From contig JAJQJQ010000011.1 of the NCBI GenBank assembly GCA_028622995.1, forward strand, positions 1,798,001 through 1,862,000: a stretch of DNA of 64,000 nucleotides, written 5' to 3'. The position numbers and the translations under genes were made by a program. The notes beneath the pieces were generated by a model. It was not told the DNA's origin. It searched no databases and saw nothing but the letters and a program-made list of their open reading frames with translations. The DNA comes from Panagrolaimus kolymaensis. Its lineage: Eukaryota; Nematoda; Chromadorea; Rhabditida; Panagrolaimidae. Position 1 is the stretch's first letter; each line of letters opens with the position of its first letter. Positions 37,701 through 51,600 of this stretch are shown piece by piece.

Positions 37701-40692
37701 CAAGTTCATTAGGACTTGAAACAATACGAATTGCTGGATCAACAGGGCCGGAAGTTTCATCAGATGCTACCCAAGCATGAATAGCCGGATCTGGATCGAT
37801 CTATAAAAATTTATGAATAAGAAAGTATAAACACAAAACAAACAAACATCAATAGCATCAGCAAGATAATCTAAAAGCATCCAAGCAGACGATGCAACAG
37901 TATCCACTTTGACAGCACCATACAAAACATCAGCTAATTGACATAGAATTTTTTTGTAATCCTTTTCCCTAGCAGTTTGTTGAAAACAACGACGAAAAGC
38001 ACGCCTAAGAATTGTATGACTTTCACAAAAGAATTATGATATTAAAAACTTACGTAAATTCACTTGTTTTTGAAATTTCAATCATCATATTCCATGAAAG
38101 CGAATCAGAACCATCATTTGCAATAATGGGGAGCACAATTTTATCAAAAAACATTTTGCGACAACTTTTTTCAACAGCTTCTTCGCGATCATTTACCATG
38201 GGAAGAACAGTGTGCAGCCAAGCTTGTTTGAAAACTTCTTCATCTCGAACGATATTTGTCATTGCTTCAGCACCAAGTTGTCGAACAGTAGGTTTAGGAT
38301 CCCGACATAAATCTTGAAGCTTTTGTAAAAGAGCTTTTTGATAAAAAAAATTTGGTTCAACAGATAAAAGAGCTTCGATTACCGGCACCGTATGTCTTCG
38401 AGTATTAGCCTAAAATCAAATATGTTTAGAAAGTTAAAATATTTGTTAAAATTCTTACATTTTTGTCATTACATCTTTGAATCATTAAATCAGCTAAAGG
38501 AGCCTCAGAAACTTTAGTTAAGTATTGACCTTCTTCTTGTGCAGCTTGATGAACTTGGGTTGGAACAGGAGTGTGTGCCCGCGATTCTTGTGTTTCTTGA
38601 GTCAATACAGGCATATCATGGGTCCTTTTTTCATCGTATTGGTTAACTTTTGATAAAATTTTTATAACATTCGTTCGAGAGTGTTCCAGCTAAAAAATAA
38701 TACATAATAAAATATAGTAACACAAACTAGCAATACTAACAATAATTTTAGTTTGTTTCGTCAGCTCGGCGTAGCCTTCATTAGTTTTAAGGAAAGGTAA
38801 AATTCCAATAAGCCCTCGATCTCGAACATGTGCTGATTTATCCATAGAACCTCTAACAAGTAACTGAACCATAGCATCACGAGGATCAAAAGTTTCATCT
38901 CCCGTAAAATAAAGAAAATTTTCCCAGTTTTTCTTGAATGTCGTATTATTTCGGTGAAAATTATTGTCATCATACTCGACAGCTTCAGCAATTGAACCAA
39001 ATTCATAGTCAACTTCGATACTTTGAGGAACACCTGGAGGAAAAGAAGCAACATCTAGAAAGTTAATTGATCAAGAAATGATAAAAAAAAAAGGTTCATG
39101 ATATTTACCAAAGTTCTCCATCAGTAAACACACCAAATCCACGGCGATAAGACGATTTCTTTGTGTTTGAAGATAACCATAATTAACAGCAAAAAAGAAA
39201 AATTGCTGAAAGTATAAATGTAAGTTTTCAAACAAAATATAAAAAAACAAACTCGTAAAAGTTCTTCTGGTAGCATTTTAAGGAATTTCATTACAATTTG
39301 TAAACTGTTTAATCGATAATCTTTCAATTCAGCAAGGCAACGATGACAAACATTCTCTGCAAATCTTTTAAGATATATCATTTCTCGTACTTCGGCCCCC
39401 TAAAAAAAGGATATTGTAAAGATTCACAAAGAGAGCATGTAAAACAAACCTCAAATCTTTCTTTTACAAATTTAACCATAACGTTTGCCATTTGAATTAG
39501 ACTTTGAGATAATGTGCCACGCATAAATTTACTTTCGAAATTCTTAAAAGTGATGCGGGGTAAACAAAACATTGAGAGCACCATATCTTCATGATTATGC
39601 TTTTCTGCCATTGCAAGATGAGCCAAAGCAAAACACCGATCAGAAAATTGTTTCAAAAGCTTAAATTCATGAAAAGTATCAGCTGGCATAGTTCGGGTGG
39701 AAGAAGAATAATCGAATCGACAAATCAGACGTATAAGATCGATTAATGAAGAAAATACTTTGTTGTTTGTCCCAATGTTATCCATTTGCAAATAGATATA
39801 CAGCTGTTCAAGTGAGTGAAGTAAAGTATCTGACATCGTTTTGAGAAGTTGAGGCGAAGCATTGTCGTCAGAATCAACCGGAAATTGCGAGTTGTTTGCG
39901 GCTGTATTTGTGAAAAAAGTAGTGCTTGCTGCAGTAGCAGCAGCAACATTTTTGCCTTTAGGTTGAGCCTTCTTCTTTGATTTTGAAAGTGGAACATCAC
40001 CTCGAAGTTGTTTAAGAGAATATACACCACGATAGCTTGCAATTGCACGCTGAAATAATTGGTATAATAATGATTTTAGACTTTACAAACATACATTGAA
40101 AAGAGTTAGATGATATATTCCAAAATGATGAGCTGAAGTGAGACAAGATATAAGCAGATATATTCGAGCAGCGAGAAGAGCGATGATTGATGATTGTCTA
40201 TAAAACGAAAATAAAGCTCGTGATAATGAAAATTTTAGGTTGTAAAAATGAGTACTGATGGTATCGCCGAACTACTTACACTGTTTTTTCTAGAATTTTT
40301 TCCATTGCAAATCCAAGAACAGTGATAACATTTTTCAATGAAACTTCTCCATTTTCAATTTGAACAATTATTTGTTCTCCATTATTTTCCATAACTTTAA
40401 CAAGTTCGTCAATAACTAAAAAAAAAGCTTTCGTTTAGTGCCAATGATAAATTAAAAAGTAACTTACTTGCTTCCCAATTATCTTCAACCCCCGTAAAAT
40501 CAAATTCAGCACCTTCAAGTTTACCAACAAAATTGACATCAACACTAAAAATTAATTAGTAAATTAGAGCAAAGCAATATTAACAAAGAGCTTTTACCAT
40601 TGTTGAACGACGTCTTCTTCCACAGGATTGTTTCTTAGAAAAGTAACAAATAAATCTCGCAAAACAGCAAATTTATCTTCTTCATCAGTCAT
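34750..40692 (-). CDS. capd3: condensin II subunit CAP-D3 (HCP-6-like)
   Basis: Eighteen exons on the minus strand, 1680 aa: 40598-40692, 40468-40544, 40280-40415, 40095-40197, 39450-40049, 39253-39399, 39109-39205, 38741-39054, 38459-38689, 38054-38409, 37848-38004, 37287-37800, 37087-37238, 36895-37007, 36436-36844, 36256-36390, 35981-36210, 34750-35926. All phases match. HEAT repeats include LCRDPKPTVRQLGAEAMTNI, RVDFVRYHCLILTTELLRSQ and LLDPEPAIRDALMGETLAV. The conserved block RKKQRMELYKFM is diagnostic of D3 rather than D2. CAP-D3 is a HEAT subunit that loads SMC2/SMC4 on chromosomes for mitotic condensation. The C-terminal 350 residues are disordered with KEN-box repeats, CDK-type TPKQPSPKR and a basic Arg/Lys-rich end. 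Confidence 0.9.
35200..35808 (-). repeat. degenerate protein repeats with KEN and IKxE motifs in the CAP-D3 tail
   Basis: Inside the last CAP-D3 exon, residues about 1330-1560 repeat a loose unit. It comprises LVN(N/D)L(A/S)KAAENAAT, then an (A)INKENA or IDKENA motif, then an IK(T/P)E(V/L)MEVE(Q/H)EP segment and a P-EN-QES spacer. Three KEN tripeptides (residues about 1360, 1473, 1527) and three IKxE motifs (about 1381, 1426, 1497) are present. DNA copies have diverged, so the duplication is old. Encoded function is treated under findings. Confidence 0.8.
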
Positions 40693-41107
40693 TTTTTTTA
40701 TAGTTGATTGAATGAAAATTTGCTATAAAAGTTTGACAAAATTTTTAGCTGTAAAAAAACTTTGATGTTTCAATCGAAGCAAGCAAGAAAAAACACAAAA
40801 TGTGATTTTCCCGCAATGTTTTGAAAGAAGGAAGCATCTTAGAGCGAAGAGAAAGAAAGAGATGTGATGGCGCAATTTTTAAATTTGAACAAAAAAATTT
40901 TGTAATAAAGCATATGAGAATTTTTCTTTATGTATGTACATATTTAATTAAAAAGATTCCATCATGAAGTATAAAATAAAAATAACTTTTATTTAAAACA
41001 AAAATATCGTTCTAACATTTAGGTACAGACAAAATAAATCTTTTGTAATTAGAAGGGGCTTTTTTTTTAACTTTAAAAATACTGTAAAAAAAACATGTAA
41101 AGAAATT
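40693..41107. other. intergenic, CAP-D3 upstream region
   Basis: 415 bp between the CxC protein stop and the CAP-D3 start, same strand. No ORF seen. A TTTTATAG acceptor-like site lies about 30 nt before the CAP-D3 ATG. Confidence 0.5.
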
Positions 41108-43110
41108 TTAACTGCGATCAAGGCGGTCTTTAATGTTTCTCAAAACATCTACAATAATATCCATAGCGGATTCATCTTCCTTCTTGAGTGATCGATAGCG
41201 TTTATGACAGCACATATTATCTGCACATTGAACATAATTATTTCCGCAAAGACATGGTTGGCCGTTTGGTGGAATGATAATGCTGATGCAAGTAGTTGTT
41301 GCTGGTTCATTATCTATAAAAATAATTTGGGTTTAAAATATGTATCAAGACCAAAAAGATAAAATTTTGTTGTAAACGGTAATGTTAAAACAAAAAGCTT
41401 TATTTTATTTGAACATGCTCCTATTCCAACTTACCAAACATGGATCCCTGAGGAGCATCTTGTTGGAACATTGCGGGAGCACCAAATTGTTGTTGACCTT
41501 GTTGTTGCTGTTGTTGCTGTGGCTGCTGTTGTTGGGGTTGTTGTTGTTGTTGAGTATGTGCAAGGAAATTGGAATTGGTCAAAGCGGTATTAAGGAAATT
41601 TTGATTTTGATTAGGTTCTTGGAATTGTTGTTGATTCATCATTGGTTGTTGTTGGTTTATCATAGGTTGAAATTGAGTTTGTTGGTTATTAAATGGAGCA
41701 GGGCTGGATTGGAATCCAGTATTGGTAACTTGTTGCTGGGGCATTTGTTGGGGTAGTTGGAAATTCTGTTGAGTATTTTGAGCAGAATTACCGAAATAAT
41801 CAGCTTGTGAAATGGCAGATTGAAGGAAATTTTGATTTCCTTGATCTTGGGCAACAAAGTTGCTGCTTGGAGAACCAGTCTAAAACAATATTATTTTGCT
41901 TTGAAATTAATAAACCTTTTAAATAAATTCCACCACAGCACAATTTTGTTAATTAATAACTAAAAAAACTTTTTGAGTTACCGTATCTCTTTGAGGTCCA
42001 CCTGCACAATCACATGCATATTGGCTTGTCCCTTTAGAAACCATAATTTGTACACAAGCGCATGGATTTGATGATGAATCAAAAGATGGTGTGGTAGTTG
42101 GTCGAAATTGATAATTGGATGTAGTTCCCCATGGCGATGGAGTGGTTGTTGAGGTCGTAGTATAATATGGTGGTGGAGTTGGAAATTGATTATTGCTATT
42201 GTTGTTATTGTTACTATTATTGTTGCCACTTCCACTATCTTGCTAAAATTAACACTAACAAAACAAAACTTTTAGGATTTTTAAAAGGTAAATTTTTGTG
42301 GTTTTTAAATATAAGCGGGAAAATAAGAGACAGTGTTAGAAAAATCTTTTCACGCACACAAAAATCAAACAAGCAAACCAAAAAAAGAATGAGAAAAAAA
42401 GCGTACACTGGTGCTGCTGCATTGACATTGATATTGTGGGCTTTGAGTATTTGATGAAGAAGTTTTGCCATCAGAAATTTTAACAACAACTAAAACACAT
42501 CCACATGTTGTTCCAGCGGCTGCTGCACTTCCACCCACACTACTTCCTGCTGGTTGTTGAACTTGTTGGAGCTGTTGTTGAAGTTCTTGTTGTTGAATTC
42601 GTTGAGTTTGAGGATTGTTAATGCTTTGATTTGGCTGAAAGTTTTATCAAAAAAACTTTTCACCGTAACTCTTTTTTTCCCAATAATAAAAATAAGCAAA
42701 GAAATATAAATTAAAAAGCGATTGTTGTTGATAGCAAAAAATAAAAGTTTATAAAATTTTGTAAAACGATATCAAGAATTTTTGAAAAATAAATCGTAAT
42801 GAATTTAAAAATAAGTATTTAAAAATATTGGAAAAATTTATAAAATATTATTTAATATAGTTACGATATAAAACTAACCTGATTGCTATCACAGCTGCAT
42901 TGAAGTTGTTGATTGCTTTGTGAAACAACGACGCAAACGCATTGTTGTCGCTTAGTTCTTATTGTAATTTTATCACCCTCTTTTTTAACATCACCATTTA
43001 CAAAAGCCTATAAACAAATAAATAAAAAATTGGTACGGTAGGTAATAAGAAGGAAAACTTACAAGAATAGCAGAAACAAATAAAAGCGCAAAAATAATTC
43101 GTCGACTCAT
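41108..43110 (-). CDS. secreted Gln-rich protein with four CxC modules (paralog A)
   Basis: complement(join(41108..41313, 41435..41879, 41982..42242, 42407..42634, 42879..43007, 43063..43110)), 438 aa. The first exon is exactly a signal peptide (MSRRIIFALLFVSAIL). Residue order: a short propeptide ending RTKR, then QQCVCVVV...QCSC; a second CGCVLVVV...QCQC; a third CACVQIMV...CDC; a Gln/Asn/Pro-rich low-complexity region of about 150 residues with polyQ; and a final CISIII...CLC...CADNMCC block. The end, DIIVDVLRNIKDRLDRS, is probably an amphipathic helix. RTKR fits a furin site. I recognise no known domain. A paralog lies 2 kb upstream on the same strand. Extracellular matrix, cuticle or secreted-structure roles are guesses from composition only. 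Confidence 0.75.
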
Positions 43111-45099
43111 ATTTCAAAGACCCCTAAAAAATTAAAATTAAAAAATGTTAAATAAATTTTTGTCATGTTATAAATTTCATGTTTGCTTCGATAAGATATA
43201 GGTAGAACTAAAATATTGGAGAACAAATGAAATATCTTTTATACAAAACCTGGAAAATGTCTTTTTTATGAATTTTTTACCGCCCTCATCAAAATTTTTT
43301 TTTCTTGTCCTTGGATGTTTCGCGTTACATACAATATATTGTCAGTGATGACCGGCAGTAGTAACTGTAAATATAGTGAGCTTTTTCAGGAGTTTATAAA
43401 ACTTCATATGGATAAGGGAGTAGCTGTTACATACATACTCCCGCTGACAACCGCCGTTCATATTCATCATACATATTTTTTGTTTGAGTCTTTTTTTGAT
43501 GTTGAAAAATGTCTCATCTCTTTTTCGCACATGCTTGAGACATCACGACCGGCCAGGCCTTGTTTGACAAAAGGTTTGTTGAAAAGAAGTAAGAAGAGAG
43601 GTGGACGAGTGAGACAGGAACTTCTTCTCCATTTTATCCCCGGCTTGGTTCGGCTTGACTTAGTTTGGCTGGCTACTGCTACATTTGGAGAGGATAGATG
43701 AAGATGCTGATGATTTTGATGATTGTTGACATAACTTTTGTATATAACAACTTTTTTTGTCATGTTTTGCGCATGTCCGAAATTTATTTTAATTCCGGTC
43801 TCTTTTTTATTTTGTCGAAAGAAAAAAAAACTTCAAAAACATGAAAGAAAAAAGATATTTCCTCAAGTTACAATTCCATCCTTAGTCATCTTCAAAAAGT
43901 AAGCGACAATGTTTGATTAGAAATGTAATTCACAACTTTTAAGTGGGACTTTATCTTCTTTAAGGAGATAGAGCGAGAAGCTTAAATAAAAAAGAATTAT
44001 CGGATGAAAAGCCACTTAAAACCCAATTTTTTATGTGAATTATTATCTCTTGCGGGAAAAAAATAAAAGAAAAGTTTGTGTTCTGATCTAAAATAATAGG
44101 ACTTTTTTCTCGTCTTATTACCACTGTAGAAAAGCAAAATAAAATGTTGAATTGTTTATTCGAGGATCAAATGACGAATTTAAAACAAACATTTAAAAAA
44201 GGGGTTAAAAATGCTTCAAAAAAGTTTGAGTTTTTCATGATACAAAAGGGACAAATATTTTTATGCATTTAAAATAGTACAAAGATCAAGCAAGAAAAAA
44301 ATTTAGAAAAAGCAAACAAAAAACTGCAAAGCTTTAATAAACACTATGAAAACCGATACAAGAACCATTGTCTGAGTTCAACATTTACTGTAATCATACT
44401 TTCTTAACATAAAGACAAACATTTCAGCTGATTTCTGTTTACCATAAAAATGTATTTACCTTTTTTTAAAAATGATAGAAAAATATAAAGTCAACATTAT
44501 TAAAAAAAAATTTTTTAACCGTATACTTTGTAGTAAACAAAAGTCCAATTTTTTAGAAAGACTTTCATAGCATTTTTTTGGAAGACATTCAAATTGATGA
44601 TAATGGCTTCAAAATTACAAAAAAAGTAAAGTGAAAACAATACAGTTTGAAAATAATGAATGTTGATGAATATTTTTTTTTTCATGCTTTTTTTAAACTC
44701 ACATTTTTTACAGTAATATCTAATTTTTATGGTTTTATTCGCAATTAACTATGTGTAAAGTAAAAAACCATTCAAGCTTTCTAATAAGCATCTTATAGTA
44801 ATACACTTTACGTAATCACTTTGTGCACTTGTAGCCTTTTTTGTTAGCAAAAAAAATTTCCGGATACTTGAAAACATCGGACAATTTTCAAAGACGATTT
44901 AAAACGGGTTTTTTACACATTTGTTTTTTTTCTTCTTTACCGCGTTTAAAGAATGTTTATATGAGTCAAAAATCTAATCCTTGATCGGACGACGACTATC
45001 CTTTTCTAACACCTTTTTTCAAAAAATTTATTTTTTCTGAATTCTGAATTCAAAGATTAACTTAAAGCAAGGACAAAAAAAAGGAAACTAAAAAATATA
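43111..45099. other. intergenic between the two CxC paralogs
   Basis: About 2 kb. The plus-strand 43315-43701 frame (128 codons) overlaps a minus-strand frame of similar size in a GC-richer patch and shows no splice context or recognisable domain, so it is not called. The rest is AT-rich spacer. Confidence 0.5.
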
Positions 45100-47158
45100 T
45101 TAGACAAAGGTTTCTCGAACTTTTTGAAGAAGATCAACAAGAAGATCGACGGTGGCTGCTCCCGCGGAAGGTTGGGGATCATCATTTGTCTAAAAAAATG
45201 AGAACAATTTTAGTGAGTATATGGTAATGAATCATGGAAACATACTCTTAGATTACGATATTTTCCAGTATTGCAACAAACATTTTCGGTGCATTGCTTA
45301 TAATTTTCTTGACATGCGCATACTTTTTGTCCTGTACGAATTTGAATCATAACACATGGAAGGGCATCAGGCTCGGCTAGAAAAATTTGTAAATGAAATA
45401 CATAGAATTAATAATTGTTCAAAAATTGCAAAAAAAAAATTAATGCTGAATTAGGAAATTTGAATCCTTTTTTGATTTAATACTTACTCGTAGTTCTTGG
45501 CCTTGTTGGTGGTGTAAATATTTGAGATCTTGTGGTTGTTGCATGTGGTGGCAATATTGTCGTTGTTTGTGTATAACTTTGAGGCTGTGTCGTTGGTGGA
45601 GTGTATTGAGGAAATGAAGGAAGTCTTGTTTCCTATAATTGAACCAAATATGAACTTTATTATTATTCAAAATAAGCAAGATTTTCTTCGATGAGTAAAA
45701 TGAATCATACAAAAACAAACCTGTCCATTTCCATTTGAATTCCCATTATTATTATTATTATTATTACCATTATTATTTCCATTTCCATTACAATCGCATT
45801 GAATTTGAGGCTCGGATGAAAGAAGGATTTGAATTTCAACACATTTACAATGAGGACGATTTTGGTTTTGAGTTATTGGAGAACGGGTGGTTGTGGAAGT
45901 GGTAGTAAATGGTTGAGGAGTCGTTGTCGTGGTGGTGGTTGAAGTAGTGGTTGGAAGGAATTGAGGGTATTGCATTAGTTGACTATAACTTGGATGTTGT
46001 TGAATATTCTGTGGAATATTTTGTTGTTGAGTCGGTAGGTTCTGAAACTTAATTAAATATATCGGAGACTAATAAAGTTTCTAATAATTCTATGAAACTT
46101 TCACTTCGAAGTTCATTTTACTTTTCTATTTTATTTCCAGCTATCAACATTAATTTATCCTTTAAAAAACTCACATTAATGATATCATTTTGAGGGACTG
46201 TAACACATTGGCAATCAAACATGGGTTGAATATTATTATTTCCTTGTTCACCATTACCACCGCCATATCCATATGACGAAGGTGTGGAAAGAAATGCAAA
46301 AGGATTTTGAGTTGTACCAAAACTAACAGCACTCCATGCAGTTGTTGGAGATGATGTTGAAGTATATTGTGGACTTAATTCACATCCACATGAAGTTGAT
46401 TGACTTCTTGGTGATTGAACTTGTTGGAGCTCGCGTTGGAGTTCTTGTTGTTGTTGATATTGTTGTTGAAGGGGTGTTTGAATATACGATGAAGCAGCCG
46501 AAGGATCACATGAACATTGAAATGATGAACTTGCTGGATCAAATTCAGCCACGGTATTTGGGAATGTAACCGAAACGCAAACACATTGTTGACGTTTGGA
46601 TCGCAAAATTATTTTATGTGGTGGCCGTTCATCATCATATTGAGAATATGATGGAAACATTTCAGCATTTAATTTCTAAAAAATAAATTCGGATCTTTTT
46701 TTTAAGGACTACAATGAGAAGATTTTAGTAAACTTAGGAAATTTTAAGTTTAGTAAAGATTGTTTGCGATGATTTTTGTTTTATATAAAAAATGTTAAAA
46801 CATGGAATGTTTGATAGACAATATACTGCTTAAAGGACTTTTTTCAATAAGAGAAAATATCATAGTCTCTGTTTTATTTTTAAGCTTTAACGTGTATTTA
46901 ACAAGAGAGCTTCTGTTCATTTTTTCTTGTACCAAGGGCAGAATTATCATAACCACTTTAAAAATAAGCACAATGACAAAAAAAGAAAATAATGTTTATT
47001 CCATAAACTATCCATCCATCAGTTAGTCTAGCACGAGAAATGTTAAATAATTTAATTGAAAAAGAAAATAATTTTAAAAGTAAAAAGCTCCATAAAATAA
47101 GTTCTAGTAAACTTACCACAACCATAATGAATAATAAATATAATTTTGCACTAGCCAT
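45100..47158 (-). CDS. secreted Gln/Asn/Thr-rich protein with four CxC modules (paralog B)
   Basis: complement(join(45100..45189, 45246..45376, 45488..45632, 45721..46041, 46175..46675, 47117..47158)), 409 aa. As in paralog A, the first exon is a hydrophobic signal-like segment (MASAKLYLLFIMVV) and the propeptide ends RSKR, followed by QQCVCVSV...QCSC. Further modules are CGCELS...CQCVTV, CKCVEIQI...CDC and CVMIQIRTGQKVCACQENY, then QCTENVCC, and a C-terminal helix (TVDLLVDLLQKVRETFV). Linkers differ from A: Thr-rich (about 40% Thr around 45900), poly-Asn and Pro-rich. Order of modules, the RxKR-QQCVC junction and the final CC block are shared, so the pair arose by tandem duplication. Function unknown. 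Confidence 0.75.
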
Positions 47159-48654
47159 TATAAGCGGTTGCGATGTTTCTCTATCAATAAATAAATAAAT
47201 AAAGAGATTGAACCAAAAGTTTTGTTACCTTTTAATATAAATAATAAAATTAAAATGTTAAGCTGAGATTTTTTTAATTAACAGCAGCTATTAAGCCGAT
47301 TTTATCGCAATGTTTTTTTCTTGTGCTCCCGTTAATTGAAAACACAGAAGCTTTGAAAAAGTTTTTTTCCGATAATGAATTTTTGGAGGAAGAAAAAATG
47401 GAAAGCATGTGTCTTCAGAACGAAAAAAAAGATTTCGGTAAATAAACATTACCGGATTCGGAGAGTTTTTCTCATGAACATTCATTCCTATTGTCTCGAT
47501 TTTAAGAAGATGCTCCATCAACTAACAAATATGGGGGAGGAAGAAGAAGCAATTGGAGACAATTCTCTTGTTTCTTCTTTGAATGCAAAGAAGAAAAAGG
47601 AAGAAATAAAAATGAATGGTGACAACAACAAGAAAAAAGGCGATGAAAGTTTGTAACTCATTTTTAAAGCAGCGAAGTAAAAAAGATTAACTCTCGACAA
47701 TGCTATGTTGCTGATACAAAGAAGGAGTGAAAAGGTTTTGTATTATGTTTTTTTTCTTCAAAAAACGGAACAACAACAAAACTGGAAATTTGCTGGTTTC
47801 AAAGCTTCCAAATAGAAATCAAATTATGGTGTTAAATTTCAAGAAGGTTGAAACTGCACTTTGAGAAAATTTAAAGTTCTCAAAAAATTCAGGAAAAATA
47901 TTGTGATTTTCGGTCAAATGAAGGAAAGAAGTTTCAAATTATTTATCTATTTTTGCTTTTATTAAAATGTGTGAAATTTGAGTGTAAATATATTGCTTCC
48001 TAGTAATGCATCCTGTTTTGGATGTTGAAAAGGCTATTTTTTAAAGATCAAAGCTTCTTGTAAAAAAAGAAAGATGAAAAATTCAAAGATGATGTTCGTT
48101 TGATGTTTTTTTGATTTGGAAACTACCGGTTATGAATCAGTCTTAAAAACTAAAAGGATTTTTTAAATATTTATTTATGATATCAAAATGGCAATTTTTT
48201 AAAAGTTAATCCAATATAAACATTCATTAATTTTACATTAGCAGAATGAACGTATATTTTTGAAATTGATGAAGGTCAAGTTCATTAAATTTTTTTGAAA
48301 CCTTTACAACTTTATTGGGATTTCATAATTAAAAAAATAAATTTATTTAAATTTAAACAAAGTTTAACAGTCGGTTATACTGCATTTTGAAATCGTTCAA
48401 TCACTTTAAATTTATTTACAAAATATTGGCAATGAAAAAAAAAACAGTCAGTCATTTTTTCCTTTTTTACCCCGATCTCGACGACGCTTCCAAATAAGTA
48501 AAAAAAAAGTTTGACTGATTGACCTAGATTGCGGCATTGCTCCCGCCCGCTTTTTTCTTTGTTCCTTCCTCTCTTCTTTAAAATACCACTATTTTTTGGA
48601 ACCTTTAAGTAATTTTTTTTATACAAAAAAGCGCTGTCATAATAAGCGATAAAA
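47159..48654. other. divergent intergenic region (CxC B / cadherin)
   Basis: 1.5 kb between a minus-strand and a plus-strand start. The 47375-47656 plus frame is Lys/Glu-rich and overlaps a minus frame; no splice context. No gene is called. Confidence 0.5.
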
Positions 48655-51600
48655 ATGTTAACTAAATTTTTGTTTGCGGTTGCTTGGACTTGGATTTTAA
48701 TTATCTCGGGATCATTGGTTGAGATAAAATTTAATGAAGGAGAATTAAGCCGAAATTCTGAACCGGGAAGTCAAGTTTTATTTGATGCACCATTGCGAGC
48801 TAATCGACAGGTAATAATCAGTTTAAAGTTTTTTTCTTCACAAAATCCAAAACTTACAGAATCCTTCTCAAGTTTTGATATCTTTTGAAACCGAAGCTGC
48901 TGCAGATACCTTTGGAGTTTTCCCAACAGTTCTTTCACCAGGGGATCCATTTACATTGATTTTGCGAGATGCTGAATCCATTCCAGTTATGGAAAATTAT
49001 AACATCTTTGAAGTTCCGGTCAGTGCTTTTACTTTTAAATTAAACTTGACATTTAATTCTTTTTTTCTTTTCTTTTTAGTTCATCGTTTCGTTACTCAAT
49101 AATCCAAATGAAACTGAAAAATTTTCTCTATTAATTAAACTCTTAAAAACACCCGTTGAAATTCCAAGGACATGGAAGAGCGAGCAGACATTTAAATTGA
49201 GTCAAAGATTAACGAACGGAATAGTCGGAAAAATTGGAATCAAAAATTTAGAAAAAACAAATTTAAATGAATTTAAATATGAACTCTTTGGTGGATTTTC
49301 GGAACTGTAAGTTTCTTTCTTAATAGATTAGTTTTAATTTTATGGTACCAGCTTTACCAAAGTCTAATTTTTTGTATTCTTAGTTTTTCAATTGAAACCT
49401 CAAAAGATGGTCTTTTTCTTCGAACTTCAGGTTGTGCTCCTGAAGTTTGCATTCAACTTCCCGAAGCTTTTACCGTTCTTCTTCGGATTACCTCTCTCGA
49501 GCCTTCATCATCAAATTTAACAGAAATTGCATTACTCCATTTTCAAATTTCTCGTGAAAATATGCTTGGCCCACATTTTTCTCAACATGAATATGAAGCA
49601 ACAATATATGAAAAATCTCCATATTTTATTGAAACCATTCGACTTGAAGCGATTGATCCTGATTATTCAGAAACGATACAACATCCCATTTTTTCATTTT
49701 CTGAGCCATCAAATATTTTTCAAATTGATTCATTAACGGGAATTCTCTCTGTCAAGGTCAGTCAGTCGTCAATCAGTTTTAAGCTCTTCTTTTTTTGTTG
49801 AGAAAATTGAGAAAAAAAGACTAAACGTTGCTCTAATTTCATCCATTTTTTGGATGATTTTTTGATTGAAAAAAGTTTTAGAATGAATCTTTGATAACAA
49901 TTGAAAATTTGGGAGAAAATATTTCATTAATGGTTGAAGTAAAAGATGATAAAAATTCAGCTGATATTGCTGTCATAAATATAAGAATTTTAAAAGCAGA
50001 GAATGAAGAAAAGCATGAAAGAATTGAAGGATATGAATTTGAAGAGGTAAACAAAAAACATTGATGGAATAAAAGACATTCATTTTTTGACCATTTTTTT
50101 CCATCAAAGCTTAGTTTTGAGCATATTTAAATTTGCTTTTTTTTGCAGCCAATTTATGCATTTGCAGTAGCGCCTAAGCTAACAAAAGTTGGTAAAGTTT
50201 CACTTACAAATAGACAAAATGGAGTTTATCGAATCACTGAAGGAGGTGCAGGAAATTTTGTCATCAATGAAAGCAGAGGAGATATAACTTACACAGGACC
50301 ACTTGAAAGAGTGGCTAAAAATTACACTTTAAAGGTTAGATACCGTTCTTGAAGCATTTTAATTAATTAGTAAATATTTTTAGATTCTTGCAACTCCAAA
50401 TCTTCATTCACAAACAGTTGCTTTAACGACGGCACAAATTCTAGTTGCGGGCATTGGATCACATTCTCCTATTTTTGATGAACCTTTTGACACATTGATT
50501 GTGAATTATAGTATTCTTTCTTTTTAGCTTTCTTAACCGCATATTTAATTCGTTCTAGCAACTTCACCTGAAACTAAAATACATCAACTTCAAGCTCATG
50601 ATCCTGATAAAGATGCTGCACTAGTGTTTGCTCTTGAATCAGCTACAAATCTTGACTTTTTATCTAATTCTATTCCATTTAATGATGGATTTGCTGTTTA
50701 TCCAAGTGGAGAAATTATTGTCAAACAATTACCTTCTAATTTAATGGCTGCAACTTTGAATGTTTCTGTTCAAGATAAAACCCATAAATTGGAACAAAAA
50801 GATTATGGTATGAGCTTTTTATTTTTTAGAATGTGTTCACTGAAACATTTTTAGCTCAAATTGTTATAATTATTCAACATCAAAAACTCAAAATTGAGAT
50901 CAAAGATTTGTTTACATTTGAAAAGCTTGAAAACGCTTTGATTTTGGCGGATGATCTTCCAATTGGTACTTATGTTTTCACCGTTTTATTGAATTCTTTG
51001 AATTATGAAAATACCCAATTGCTTAAACCAAATGTATCATATTCAATTGTCGGTGATTCAAGATTCTTTAAAGTTGATGAAGAAACAGGTTAGCGCGTCT
51101 ACTTCCTTCTGATTTACAACTAGCCCTTTTTAAGGTATGCTTTTCACATCTGCTTCCCTCAAAGAAGCGGGGTTACAAAATCTTACAATCCTTGCTGATA
51201 TTTCAACAACCAAAGGCAATCATAAAATTAATACCATAATTCCAATAGATGCAGTTTCAATGGATGTTGAAGCACCTAAACTTCAGAATGCTGGAAAAGA
51301 ATTGAAACTTACAATTGAAGAAAATTCAAGAACGGGCACTGAAATTGGACAAATAAATGTTATCGAAAATGATGGCGGTGACTTATATTACAACATCATA
51401 GGTGACGTTGGTGCTTTCGTTGAAGTTAATAATAATGGAAAAATAATTGTGAAGAGTAGCATCGATTATGAAAGCGTTAAAGAAATTTTATTTTTTGTTA
51501 ATGTTTCAAATTCATTGGAAAAATTTATTATTTTACCTGTAAGTTCGTCGACAAAAAGCTAGAATACATTTAGCGAAAAAATTCTAGGTTTATATTGAAA